From Polyangia bacterium (GTDB lineage: Bacteria; Myxococcota_A; Polyangia; Polyangiales; Polyangiaceae), in contig JAUHZF010000040.1 of NCBI GenBank assembly GCA_030426145.1, forward strand, positions 1 to 38,456: 38,456 bases of DNA. Direction: 5' to 3'. Below, piece by piece: positions 14,901-23,240 of the stretch. Made by a program: the position numbers and the translations under genes. The first letter of the stretch is position 1; the number at the start of each line of letters is the position of its first letter. The notes beneath the pieces were generated by a model. That model saw only the letters and a program-made list of their open reading frames with translations. It ran no database searches and was not told where the DNA came from.

Positions 14901-16617
14901 ACGTGATCAGACCCGCTTCGTCGCCTTCGACAAGCTGTTCCGACGCGTCCGCAAGCGGAAGGAAAACGACAGCCTCCTCAAGCTCATCGCCTTGCGTCTC
15001 GAGGTCACGGACGACGAGACCGAGATCACCAAGATGTATTGGGAGCGGGCTCGCGTTTACCGCGAGCAGGGCGACAACGACCGCGCCCTGCAGTCGCTCA
15101 AGGACGTGACGATGCTCGAGCCCGACCACGTCGGCGCGCTCGCCCTGTCGGGCGAGATCAGCATCAAGAAGGGCGACTTCGCCGGGGCCGCCCCACTGCT
15201 CGCGCGCCTCGCCACCCTCGACGAGGCCCCGCGAAAGCAACGTCTGCTCTCGGGCATCGCAGCCGTCGACCTCTACGAGAAGCGTCTCAAGCAACCTCAA
15301 GACGCGCTCGGTGTGTTGCTACAGCTCTACCGCGACGGGCTGTCCACGTTGAAGGTGCGCGAGCGGTTGGCCCGCACCGCGGCCCGCGTGGGGAACTGGG
15401 AAGAAGCGACCAAGATCCTCGAGCGCCTGATGGGCGAGCGCGACAGCTCCGAGGGCCGGGCCGAAGCCGCGCGCTTCGCCATGGCCATCTACCGCGACAA
15501 GCTGAAGCAGCCCGAGCGCTCGGCCAAGGCCGTGGCCAAGCTCCTCGAGGAGGTCCCCGACCACAAGGAAGCACTGGAGTTGCTGCTCGAGGCCGATGTC
15601 TCGGCCGAGCTGACGCGGAGTCATGTTCCGAAGGCGCTGCAGCTCCTGCTCAATCGGCTCGCCAACGCGCCCTTCGACCGCGAGCGCGTAGAACTCGTGG
15701 CCAAGATCGCAGGTCGCACCGACCAGCCCAACCTGCGGCGGGCCGCCATCGGCGTCGCCCGCGCGCTGGGCAACGACGACGCCGCCCTCCAGGCCGATGC
15801 CGAGCGACTCGACGCGCTCGGGCGCCTGGAGCCCCAGATCAAACTCGACGCGGGCGGCATGCAGACCATCGCCGATGACGCCGACACGGGCATCATCGCC
15901 GAGGTCTTTCACATCGCGGCGCCAGTGGTGGCCGAAGCCCTCGCCCTCACCACCAAAGCCGAAGACGTGGGTCGCCGACAGAAGGTCGAGAGCGGTGCCC
16001 TCCGTACCGAGCTCTCGCGCTGGACTGGCGCGCTCAGCCTCGGTGACTTCGATCTCTACGTCGGCGGCCGCGACCCCCACGGGATCAAAGGCATTCCGGA
16101 CGACAAGCCCGCTCTCGTGCTCGGGCCGGAGATCCAGGCGCCCTTCTCACCCGCCGTCCGCTCGGCCATCGCCCGCGAGGTGTTTGCCCTCGTGCGCGGA
16201 ACGAGTGTTCTGCTGCACAACGACGACGCCACCGTCGCGTCGGCTTTCGTCGCCGTGTGTCGCGATGCAGGCAACAACCTCCCGAGCCCACCCTACGCGG
16301 TGTTCGGAGAGATCGAGCGCCAGATCAAGAAAGCCATGTCCCGCCGCATTCGGAAGGCCGTCGCTCCGGTGGCCGCGCAGGCGGGCGCCAACCTCGACGC
16401 CGCGGCGTGGGCAGCGGCAGCGCGACGCAGCATCGACCGCATGGGCCTCATCGCCAGCGGCGACGCGTCCAACGTCATCGATCGTGCCATCGGTCCGTCC
16501 GGCAGTCCGGCGCGGGCAGCGATGGAGAACGACCTTCGCGCGAAGCAACTTCTCTCCTTCGCGCTATCCAGCGAATACCTGAGGCTGCGAAAACAATTGG
16601 GCATGGGAGTCGCCTGA
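11938..16617 (+). CDS. Giant TPR protein with unnamed C-terminal domain (first of pair)
   Basis: The 1559-aa product has no signal peptide or membrane segment. Residues ~20-1300 are almost entirely antiparallel helix pairs of TPR type, for example ALEALGQALAQDPNGILAL and KDVTMLEPDHVGALAL. From ~1300 to 1555 a distinct globular domain appears, with DFDLYVGG, KPALVLGPEIQAPF, AIAREVFALVRG and a final KQLLSFALSSEYLRLRKQLG. A homologous domain ends the next gene. Its AREVFALVRG helix occupies a place like the metal-binding helix of small metalloproteases, but no HExxH or other ligand set is seen. The ATG at 11938 is the first usable start because a stop lies just upstream in frame. The next gene follows after 8 bases. 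Likely a cytoplasmic scaffold; function unknown. Confidence 0.7.
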   Translation: MTLHSSGEPLDSVLAQLRAEEPLEQEPSQVAVLRHEAAWLEEQRGDASAANRDYLAAVDGDADFREPLEALIRIFGQRRDPAAGRLLETLVDLGHSPEATSRALWELAVFRLTIDEDAEQARTLLEQAVDQNPKDAASWLELELLAAVDADEEVQTRALDARSQLVQDPTWQGVLLIELAELVAKQGDFGRAANLLDTVVALEGSARYLSRLALERVARLAEDPELQAHALEGQAELIAQSLEDATLADRNGVPRTMCTPARAAEAWLRAGELRRRSGDAWGAVAALTAASERLEDNAVIARLSMAAADAAGDAKAAVKIAQEQLEAGVSGPAASAMWVRVGQAAEEEGDFERALEALGQALAQDPNGILALTLRTDILAGGDDAAELARALEAEAKSLTAPADQARAWLSVAYVWSVRAAEVDLGRQALAKAVELGVDETTSLELSRSFAVLAEEDTWYEQATAALFERVEDPERKATLAWELGRLRWRRGDVAGASEAFGALAADEEPPRRWLGRALQAYAIQGEEARDPARLRGLAEVDEDPYLARGLMLMAALLAYRKGEPEQALTLLRAEHEKDPSDLVVAAFLSDIARESDAKAEAAAALRAAAAVAPDPTIGGALNIEAGLIEWHAGNKAAAVEAFESALQQTPEAAQRLLPWALRASAPNDLDARLRAVDTAEEQDGDEVAAALERFGIGLAARDGQADPIGALDRLDELSPGGDVAMAAVLARLITGAEADRALEQLADLDGAAPAIARAEQFRLARFVHRDAVGSVEAARQWHEVAPNLTSALEWLAAAFAADDRDGEIAARDAIAAQMSGPDAVAAASSAAVVRMLHNPSRTQPLIDVEADTARLLNLELTLPGGEPSRRARALRGLGNTLGDEAAQDATRMAAWNDLAAAAYGNAQKAFRALVEADPDDMASWDGLRASSQAIGDHTTRGVALARLGNLCKDDLRAAALWEEAGLVLLEHTEAHADAEIAFRRALERDQTRFVAFDKLFRRVRKRKENDSLLKLIALRLEVTDDETEITKMYWERARVYREQGDNDRALQSLKDVTMLEPDHVGALALSGEISIKKGDFAGAAPLLARLATLDEAPRKQRLLSGIAAVDLYEKRLKQPQDALGVLLQLYRDGLSTLKVRERLARTAARVGNWEEATKILERLMGERDSSEGRAEAARFAMAIYRDKLKQPERSAKAVAKLLEEVPDHKEALELLLEADVSAELTRSHVPKALQLLLNRLANAPFDRERVELVAKIAGRTDQPNLRRAAIGVARALGNDDAALQADAERLDALGRLEPQIKLDAGGMQTIADDADTGIIAEVFHIAAPVVAEALALTTKAEDVGRRQKVESGALRTELSRWTGALSLGDFDLYVGGRDPHGIKGIPDDKPALVLGPEIQAPFSPAVRSAIAREVFALVRGTSVLLHNDDATVASAFVAVCRDAGNNLPSPPYAVFGEIERQIKKAMSRRIRKAVAPVAAQAGANLDAAAWAAAARRSIDRMGLIASGDASNVIDRAIGPSGSPARAAMENDLRAKQLLSFALSSEYLRLRKQLGMGVA

Positions 16618-16625
16618 GCAACGCC

Positions 16626-19600
16626 ATGAGCAACGATCCACCCCAGGACGGTAAGAAGAAGGGCGACGTCTTCGACGCCATCCCCACCGAAGAAGAAGGC
16701 GACGCCCTCTTCGATGAGCTCTTCGGGGACGACATGTTTGGGGAGGACGTCTTCGACGACGCCGAAGTCTCCGAGCGTGAGACCAATCGACCACCCGCTC
16801 CCGAAGAGCGGGTGGCGGCCCCCCCGCCGCCGCCCCGACCCGACCTCCCCGGGCGCCCTGCGCCTCCCCCCCGGCCCGACATCCCGGCCCGACAAGGCCC
16901 ACCTCCCCCTCCCCGTCCCGACGTGCCCAAGCGCGGGATCTCTCCTGCCCCGCCCGTGGCCGCAGCTCCGCCCGTACGCGACGAAGCGCCTACGGAGCCG
17001 ACCCTCGGCGAGGCCGTGCTCGACTACCGAGGGGCTACGCCGCCTGATTTCGAGGACGACGAGCCCTACGCCGAGCCCTACGAGCTGCCCGGTGTGGTGT
17101 CGCCCGACGACGCCGCAACCGAGATGACCAAGCCCGGGCCGCCCGTCGCGCGTCGCTCGGCGCCGCCGCCTCCCACGCCCGCGCAGGAGCGTTTCCACGA
17201 GGCGGATGAACCCGCGTTGCGAGGATTGGGTGCACCAGCTCCATCGCAGGAGGAGATCCGGCTCCCTCGACCCGACGACGACGGCGTCGTGCTGGTCGAG
17301 CCTGAAGAAGAGTCCGATCTCCCTCCGCCCCCCGAGCCCTCGGCGCTCGCGCTCGACGACGTGGCCATCGACGAAGAGGACGCCCTCCTCGAGATGGTCG
17401 AGTCGGCGAGCCAGCCGCCGCCGGACGAGGACGACGACGACACGGCCGCCACCGTGGCCCGCGACGTGTCGGAGCTCATGCCTCAGGTCCTCGCCCGCGC
17501 AGCCGCAGTCCAAGCTGCCGCTACGGACGAGGACATCGCCGAGGAGGTCATCACCGAGGAGGTGGTGGTCACCGAGGAAGAGGCCGCCGTGCGCGTGGAG
17601 GACGGCGAGGTCTCGCTCGACGCGGACCGCATCTCCATCGTCGAAGAAGAGGAAGAGCTCGAGCTCGACCTCGACGACGTCGAGGTTGCGGAAGTGTCCA
17701 TCGATGGCGACGGCGTCACCGACGTGAACTACGTCGACGACGGCGACGGCCTCGATGCCGTGGTGTCGCTCATGCAGCAGGGCCAGCGCGACGCCTGGCT
17801 CGACCGGGCCGAGTGGCTGTATCAAGAGGCCCCTCCCGCCGAAGAGGCCGTCGCGCGCGCCCGGGCCCTCCTCCCCGTCAGCGAGATGTTCGCCATGGCG
17901 GGCGAAGACGAGCGCGCCGAAGCCACGGCGCGCGAGGTCCTTCAGCTCGCCCCCAGCCTGCCACTGGCACACCGCCAGCTTCGCGGGATCCTCATGGCGC
18001 GGGGGCGTTGGACCGAAGTCGCCGACGCGCTGGAGAACGAGGGTCGTGTGGCGCCGAGTCCAGCCGCCCAGCTCCACACCCACTACCTCGGCGCCGAGGT
18101 GGCCCGCCTCGCCATGGGCGACCCCGAGATGGCCCACCGCCGCATGGACAACGCCGAGCGCGTGGCCGGCCGCGACCTCCGCATTCCGCTCATGCGAACG
18201 ATGCAGGCCCTCGCCGCCACGGACGACGTGCCCGCACGCCTCATCAAAGAAGACGCCATCGGCGAAGCCCTGGAGGCCGCGCGTGTGATCCGCAGCGACG
18301 GTGTCGACGGAGAAGCGGGCGAGAATCCCTACCCCGTGCTCCTGCGCTCGCGGGCCGCGCTCCGTGAACGCGACACCACCACCGCCATCGCCGGCCTCCG
18401 CCTCCTCGGTCGTCACGAGCCCTTCAAGGAGGGCGCGGCCTGGCTCCGCGGTGCCATGTCGGCCCCGCACGAGGAGCTGCGCCACGAAGCCATCGACGCC
18501 CTCGCCATGGTGTCCGAAGGCTCCCACGGGGCCGCGGCCACCCGCGCGCGCGCCGCGCGCGCCCTCGAGGCAGGCCGCGCCGATGTCGCACGCGAGCTGG
18601 TCTCGGCGCCCGGCGACATCTTCACGGTCGAGGAACGCGTGGCCGTCGCTGCCCTGAGTGGAAGCTTCGAGGACGTCGACGTGTGGCGCGACCACGTCGA
18701 CGACACCTGTCGTCCGCTCCTCGCCGCTGCCGCCTCGGCCCTGGGCGATCCCATGGCTGCCATCGCCCAGCAGCGAGGCGACGACATGACCATCGCTCAG
18801 CTCGCCCTCGGTCGCGCCATGGCCGCTGAAGCGCAGGCCGCGCCCGACTCGGCCGCCGCCGCGCTCGGCGATGCGGTGGTTTCCGATGAAATCGCCCCAG
18901 GACTCGGCGCCACGTTGCGAGAGCAGGCCGCGGCCATGCTCGACATCGACCCCGATCACGGGGCGGCGCGGGCGGTGGTGCTCGAGCACAGCCACCTCAC
19001 GGGACAAAAAGGCACCGTCATCGAATCGATGGTCGGCGCCACCCCGAACCGCGAGCGCGCCCTCTTCGGGGCCACGCTGGCCGAACAGCTGGGAGACACC
19101 GATCGCATCGCCGAGCTGCTGCAGCCCGTGATGAGCAGTGGCCTCAGCGACATGGCGACGACCCGACTCGCCATGTCGGTGACCGACGGTGTCACCGCGG
19201 TGCGAAACCTCGTCTCCTTCGCCGAAGCCGAACAGGATCCACTTCTCGGCGCGACCGCCCTCACGGAGGCCGGCCTTCGGCTCATGGAGGAAGAAGGCCA
19301 CGAGACGGAAGGCGAAGGCCTGCTGAGGCAGGCGGCCGAGCGCTCGTCTGCCATCCCCATCGCGGCCTTCATCGGCCTCTACGTGGCCCAGGCCCTCGAA
19401 GACGACGAAGGTGTTCGCTTCTGGCTCGAGCAACGCCGCTCCAGCCATGAGGAAGGCCCCGACCGCTCGGCAGCCCTCATTCGCTTGGCGCTGCGCCTCT
19501 CTGAGGACGACGAGGCCGAGCGCGTGTCGCTCGTCGAGGAGGCCCATCGAGCTCGTCCGACCGACTACGCCCTGCGCGATCTCTACGAGCGCATGGCCAA

Positions 19601-22600
19601 GACCGCGGGCGACCGCGCGCAGTGGCTCACGGCGCTCGTCGAGCAAGGTGGACCCGAGGCCGCTTCAGCCGCGGTCGAGGCGGCGATCGCCGCCGAGCTC
19701 GAGGGAGACCTGGAGCTGTCCTCCACGTCGGTCCAGCAGGCCATCGAGCTCGGTGATCATCAGCTCGCTCCTCTGCTCGCCGAACGACTTGCCGAGCTCG
19801 GGCACGGGACGGACGATGTCGTCGCCAACTTGGAGACCCTGGTCAGCACGGCCACGGAGCCTCGGCCGCGCGCCGAGCTCCAAGAGCGACTCGCCGGCCT
19901 CGCGCTGCGCGGTCTGAAAGACGAAGCCAAGGCGTTCGAGGCGCTCAAGGGCGCCGTACGCGACCAGCCCGAGCACCTCGTCTCGGCCTGGCGGCTCATC
20001 ACGCTGGGCGCGCGCATGGGTCGACTGAAGGAGCTGAGCCAAGTGGCACTGCAGCTGGCGCAGCGGCTCGATGGCGCAGAGCGGACGGCGATGGCGTTGC
20101 TCGCCGCGCGCCTCGTGCAGGATGCCGGACAGCCCTGGAGCGCGACCGACACCGCCATCGAGGTGGCCATGTCCGCCTCGCCCCAACACTCGTGGGCGCT
20201 TCGTCAGGCGGCGGCCCATGCGCGCGAGAAGAACGACCACGAGATGACGGCCCACACCGAGCGAGCGCTGGCCGACATCGCGCCGACGCCCCAGGACCAA
20301 GCGACCCTGTTGCTCCGCGCCGCCGAAGCGCAGCTCACCGCAGGCGAGGAAGAAGGTGCCGCCGAGCTTCTACGCGCCGCGCTCGACTTGTGGCCGCGAC
20401 ATCCGGTCGCGCTCGTGCATCGCGCAGCGCAACTCGAGCGCCTCGCCGACGCCTCCGACGCCGCACAGGCCTGGGAAGAGGTCGCCGGGGTGCTGTCGAG
20501 CCCCAAGGAGAAGGCGGCAAAGCTCTACCGCGCCGCGGTGCTCTGGCTGTCGCTCGAAGACGGCGCCGGCCAAGCGGAGGGAAGACGGCTCCTCGAAGAG
20601 GTCGCCACCATCGACCCGAACCACGAGGATACCTTCGAACGCCTCCAGGCGATCTACCTCGCCGAAGGGGCGAAGCGCGCGCTCGCCGACCTCCTCGCCG
20701 CACGCATCGAGTCGGTCGAGGATTCGGCCGAACGCGTCGAGCTCGAGGTGCTGCGCGGTCGAATGCTGGTCGAAGCCGGCTCGGCGGCCGAAGCGCGGGA
20801 CGCCCTTTCCGCCGCACTCGAGGCCAACCCGGACAACCCCGATGCCCTTCGCGCCTACGCCGACATCTGCGCGGCGGAGGAGGATTGGGAAGCGGTGGAG
20901 CAGTCCCTCATCCGGCTCGGTCGCCTCGTGAGCGAGCCCGAAGCCCAGGTGGATCTCCACATGCGGCTCGGCGTGCTCTACGCCGAGCACCTACCGAACC
21001 CCGAGCGCGCCACCGCCGCATTCGAGGAGGTGCTTCGCCGCGACGCCGAGAACATCGAGGCACGGCAACGCCTCGTCGCCATCTACCTAGACGCCGGTCA
21101 GACCGAGCCTGCCTTCGCCATGCAGCAGGAGGTCATCGAAGCGGCCAAGTCACCCACCGAGCAGTGTATGGCCACAGTGCGTCTGGCCGAGATCCACGAG
21201 GTCGCGGGCGATACCAAGCAGGCCGAACAGATGCTGGTCAAGGCACGGCGTCAGTGGAACAAGGAGCCCGCACCGGTCAAGACGCTCTACGCGTTCTACC
21301 AACGCACCGGGCAGGATCGCGCGGCGGAGATGCTCCTCGAGCGTGCCGCAGCCGACGTCCGTCGCGGCTTCGGCGCCGGTCGTTTCGAGGCCCCGCTCTT
21401 CGCCATGGCCCAGATGGTGGCGGAGATGCGCGGCCAGGAAGATGCGGCCGAGATCGCCGCTGCCACCCTCGCCGCCATCCGCGGTGACCGGGCCAGCATT
21501 CTCGGTTGTGGTCTCGCCGCGGCGCAGGCTGACGACGCCATGGTCGCGCCCGACGTCTTCTCCGAGCCCTTCCGCGAGCTGCTCACCCGCACGGGGGCCG
21601 TCATGGACCGCGGCGCGCCCTTCGACGTGCGATCCATGCGGGCCCAGCCACTCAAGGACCCGCAGCTCTCCGAGCGCATCGAAGAGCTTGCGCAGCCGTT
21701 CGGACTCGGCGGCCTCCAGATCTTCACCACGAGCGCACTCGGGCCGGTCGCGGTCGCCGCCTCTTCCGACCCACCAGCGCTCTGCTTGGGCGACGCCCTC
21801 GTCGAGACACGCGATCAGGATGCGCGTGACTTCCTCCTGCTGCGGGCGCTCAAGGCGATTCAGAACGGCACCGCGGCCCTCACCCGGACCGCACCCATCG
21901 ATCTGTGGCCGCTGGTCGGCGCCTACCTCAAGCTGCACAGCCCGAGCTTCAACCCGCCCGGCGTCGACGCGAGCAAGCTCGCCGGCTTCCACAACGCCAT
22001 GTTGGAGGCGGGCATGGTGAGTCCGGATCCCAAGCTCGGTCTTCTCGCCAGCGAGGTCATCCGCACCATCGGCAACCGCGCCTCGAGCCTGAACGCCGCC
22101 GCCAACTCGTGGGGTACCCGAGTCGCGCTCCTCGCCCTCGGCGACCCCGTGCTCGCGCTTCGCGCCGTCGCATGGGCCGCGGGCACGCCCGAAGGCCCGC
22201 CGACCGACGGGCCCGAACGACTGCGCTGGATCAGCCGCCAGGCGGAAGCACGTGACCTCATCGTGTTCTCGGTCAGCGAGGGCTACCACGAGTCGCGCGC
22301 CCAACTCGGCCCGTCGCGCATGCCCGACGCGGGAGAGCTCGCATCGCTGCCGGCTCCTCCCCCAGCGGCGGTCCTCGACGACGACGAATTCGAGATGGCC
22401 GACAGCGTCGAACCCGAGCTCCTCGAGCTCGACCTCGATGACCCGGGTGACGACGAAGACATGGCCGCCCCTCCTGGTCCACCGCCCGGCCCCCCTGGTC
22501 CGCCGCCTGCGCGCGGTGGCCCACCGGGCCCGCCCCCAGCACGCATGCCCGACCCTCCCCCGCCCGACTTCGACGACGACGAAGACGATGACGAGGGGGA

Positions 22601-22634
22601 CTTCGTGCCGCTCGATCTCGACGACTTCGACTGA
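16626..22634 (+). CDS. Giant TPR protein with Pro-rich N-terminus and acidic tail (second of pair)
   Basis: The 2002-aa product begins MSNDPPQDGKKKGDVFDAIP. Residues ~20-55 are acidic and Phe/Asp-rich (DALFDELFGDDMFGEDVFDD), ~56-125 are polyproline/arginine (APPPPPRPDLPGRPAPPPRP) and ~125-370 are acidic and disordered. TPR-type helices fill ~385-1640. A C-terminal domain at ~1660-1896 (LQIFTTSALGP, PALCLGDAL, LLLRALKAIQNG, RDLIVFSVSEGYHESRAQLG) is homologous to that of the preceding protein. A Pro/Gly then Asp-rich tail ends PLDLDDFD. The frame is open up to 16257 but that part overlaps the upstream gene; the ATG at 16626 follows its stop closely. Such proline and acid tails suggest assembly or phase-separating scaffolds, but this is inference. 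Confidence 0.7.
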   Translation: MSNDPPQDGKKKGDVFDAIPTEEEGDALFDELFGDDMFGEDVFDDAEVSERETNRPPAPEERVAAPPPPPRPDLPGRPAPPPRPDIPARQGPPPPPRPDVPKRGISPAPPVAAAPPVRDEAPTEPTLGEAVLDYRGATPPDFEDDEPYAEPYELPGVVSPDDAATEMTKPGPPVARRSAPPPPTPAQERFHEADEPALRGLGAPAPSQEEIRLPRPDDDGVVLVEPEEESDLPPPPEPSALALDDVAIDEEDALLEMVESASQPPPDEDDDDTAATVARDVSELMPQVLARAAAVQAAATDEDIAEEVITEEVVVTEEEAAVRVEDGEVSLDADRISIVEEEEELELDLDDVEVAEVSIDGDGVTDVNYVDDGDGLDAVVSLMQQGQRDAWLDRAEWLYQEAPPAEEAVARARALLPVSEMFAMAGEDERAEATAREVLQLAPSLPLAHRQLRGILMARGRWTEVADALENEGRVAPSPAAQLHTHYLGAEVARLAMGDPEMAHRRMDNAERVAGRDLRIPLMRTMQALAATDDVPARLIKEDAIGEALEAARVIRSDGVDGEAGENPYPVLLRSRAALRERDTTTAIAGLRLLGRHEPFKEGAAWLRGAMSAPHEELRHEAIDALAMVSEGSHGAAATRARAARALEAGRADVARELVSAPGDIFTVEERVAVAALSGSFEDVDVWRDHVDDTCRPLLAAAASALGDPMAAIAQQRGDDMTIAQLALGRAMAAEAQAAPDSAAAALGDAVVSDEIAPGLGATLREQAAAMLDIDPDHGAARAVVLEHSHLTGQKGTVIESMVGATPNRERALFGATLAEQLGDTDRIAELLQPVMSSGLSDMATTRLAMSVTDGVTAVRNLVSFAEAEQDPLLGATALTEAGLRLMEEEGHETEGEGLLRQAAERSSAIPIAAFIGLYVAQALEDDEGVRFWLEQRRSSHEEGPDRSAALIRLALRLSEDDEAERVSLVEEAHRARPTDYALRDLYERMAKTAGDRAQWLTALVEQGGPEAASAAVEAAIAAELEGDLELSSTSVQQAIELGDHQLAPLLAERLAELGHGTDDVVANLETLVSTATEPRPRAELQERLAGLALRGLKDEAKAFEALKGAVRDQPEHLVSAWRLITLGARMGRLKELSQVALQLAQRLDGAERTAMALLAARLVQDAGQPWSATDTAIEVAMSASPQHSWALRQAAAHAREKNDHEMTAHTERALADIAPTPQDQATLLLRAAEAQLTAGEEEGAAELLRAALDLWPRHPVALVHRAAQLERLADASDAAQAWEEVAGVLSSPKEKAAKLYRAAVLWLSLEDGAGQAEGRRLLEEVATIDPNHEDTFERLQAIYLAEGAKRALADLLAARIESVEDSAERVELEVLRGRMLVEAGSAAEARDALSAALEANPDNPDALRAYADICAAEEDWEAVEQSLIRLGRLVSEPEAQVDLHMRLGVLYAEHLPNPERATAAFEEVLRRDAENIEARQRLVAIYLDAGQTEPAFAMQQEVIEAAKSPTEQCMATVRLAEIHEVAGDTKQAEQMLVKARRQWNKEPAPVKTLYAFYQRTGQDRAAEMLLERAAADVRRGFGAGRFEAPLFAMAQMVAEMRGQEDAAEIAAATLAAIRGDRASILGCGLAAAQADDAMVAPDVFSEPFRELLTRTGAVMDRGAPFDVRSMRAQPLKDPQLSERIEELAQPFGLGGLQIFTTSALGPVAVAASSDPPALCLGDALVETRDQDARDFLLLRALKAIQNGTAALTRTAPIDLWPLVGAYLKLHSPSFNPPGVDASKLAGFHNAMLEAGMVSPDPKLGLLASEVIRTIGNRASSLNAAANSWGTRVALLALGDPVLALRAVAWAAGTPEGPPTDGPERLRWISRQAEARDLIVFSVSEGYHESRAQLGPSRMPDAGELASLPAPPPAAVLDDDEFEMADSVEPELLELDLDDPGDDEDMAAPPGPPPGPPGPPPARGGPPGPPPARMPDPPPPDFDDDEDDDEGDFVPLDLDDFD

Positions 22635-22640
22635 CCCGGC

Positions 22641-22689
22641 TTCGAGGTTCCGGGTTCGAGGTTCCAGGTTCCGGGTTCGAGGTTCGGCG
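22641..22689. repeat. Heptanucleotide tandem repeat, TTCnnGG type
   Basis: Seven consecutive 7-base units begin 7 bases after the TPR stop codon: TTCGAGG, TTCCGGG, TTCGAGG, TTCCAGG, TTCCGGG, TTCGAGG and a degenerate TTCGGCG. The array directly abuts the hexamer repeat. It is non-coding and lies between convergent genes. Confidence 0.85.
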
Positions 22690-22690
22690 A

Positions 22691-22826
22691 CGAGAACGAG
22701 AACGAGAACGAGAACGAGCTCGAGAACGAGAACGAGCTCGAGAACGAGAACGAGCTCGAGCTCGAGCTCGAGCTCGAGAACGAGAACGAGAACGAGAACG
22801 AGCTCGAGAACGAGCTCGAGAACGAG
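22691..22826. repeat. Hexanucleotide two-word repeat (CGAGAA / CGAGCT)
   Basis: Twenty-two uninterrupted 6-base units plus CGAG are built from only two words: CGAGAA (14 copies) and CGAGCT (8 copies) in irregular order. Runs of CGAGCT are self-complementary and can fold back. The array ends 4 bases before the stop codon of the convergent lipoprotein gene. An Arg/Ser-rich reading frame across it on the minus strand is an artefact of the repeat. Confidence 0.9.
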
Positions 22827-22829
22827 GGG

Positions 22830-23240
22830 TCAGTCCTCTTCCAGTGGTGCCAGGTCCCACTCGCCCTCGCCGGTGCGAAGTGCCTCCTGGATCTTGATGA
22901 GCTGGTAGGCGCAACGCACGGGGCCTCGACGAGGGGCGTCGGAGCTCTCGCGAAAGCACACGCGGCCCGACAGTCGCATGCGCTCGCCGGCCACCATCTC
23001 GCGTGGACACCGAACTTCGCGTCGCTCGGAGGAGATCTCCGTCGTCGGGTCGTGCCAGTAGGCGTGACACCCCTTCTCGGCGTGGAAGTCGAGGTAAGGG
23101 ATGCGATCGGGACGGGCGACGCGTGAAGAGCTCGCCGTCGCCGTGCTGGTGACGGCCGGACGCCCGCTCGCCGTCTGGCTCTCCTCTGACGAGGAACAGC
23201 CCGCCAGACACAGCGCCAAACCGACCCAGCGCACCGTCAC
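22830..23240 (-). CDS. Small lipoprotein in MlaE-type operon, hypothetical
   Basis: The 136-aa product starts at GTG (VTVRWVGLALCLAGC), a compact lipoprotein signal with the lipobox LAGC. Ser/Thr/Ala-rich residues ~15-40 form a linker. The mature domain carries four cysteines (KGCHAYWHD, VRCPREM, GRVCFRES, VRCAYQL) and could be disulfide-bonded. No family is recognised. The GTG overlaps the TGA of the MlaE-type gene as GTGA, so the two are translationally coupled. The frame upstream of the GTG would read through the permease gene and is not used. It may be an outer-membrane or inner-leaflet partner of the permease. Confidence 0.65.
   Translation of the reverse strand: MTVRWVGLALCLAGCSSSEESQTASGRPAVTSTATASSSRVARPDRIPYLDFHAEKGCHAYWHDPTTEISSERREVRCPREMVAGERMRLSGRVCFRESSDAPRRGPVRCAYQLIKIQEALRTGEGEWDLAPLEED

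Noticed and set aside
16257..16625. Upstream extension of the second TPR protein
   Set aside because: The extension overlaps the first TPR gene out of frame; its Arg-rich, shadow-like composition and the ATG at 16626 argue against it.
11938..22634. Naming the giant TPR genes as gliding-motility proteins (AgmK/Glt type)
   Set aside because: TPR content alone is not specific; no motif of the motility machinery and no known neighbour genes are present.
22691..22826. CRISPR array
   Set aside because: Units are 6 bases, contiguous and without spacers, and no cas gene is near.
22273..23211. Minus-strand frame with a long Arg/Ser/Ala-rich (SR-like) protein
   Set aside because: It is the translation of the CGAGAA/CGAGCT repeat flanked by shadow frames of two real genes; the real lipoprotein frame runs in another register.
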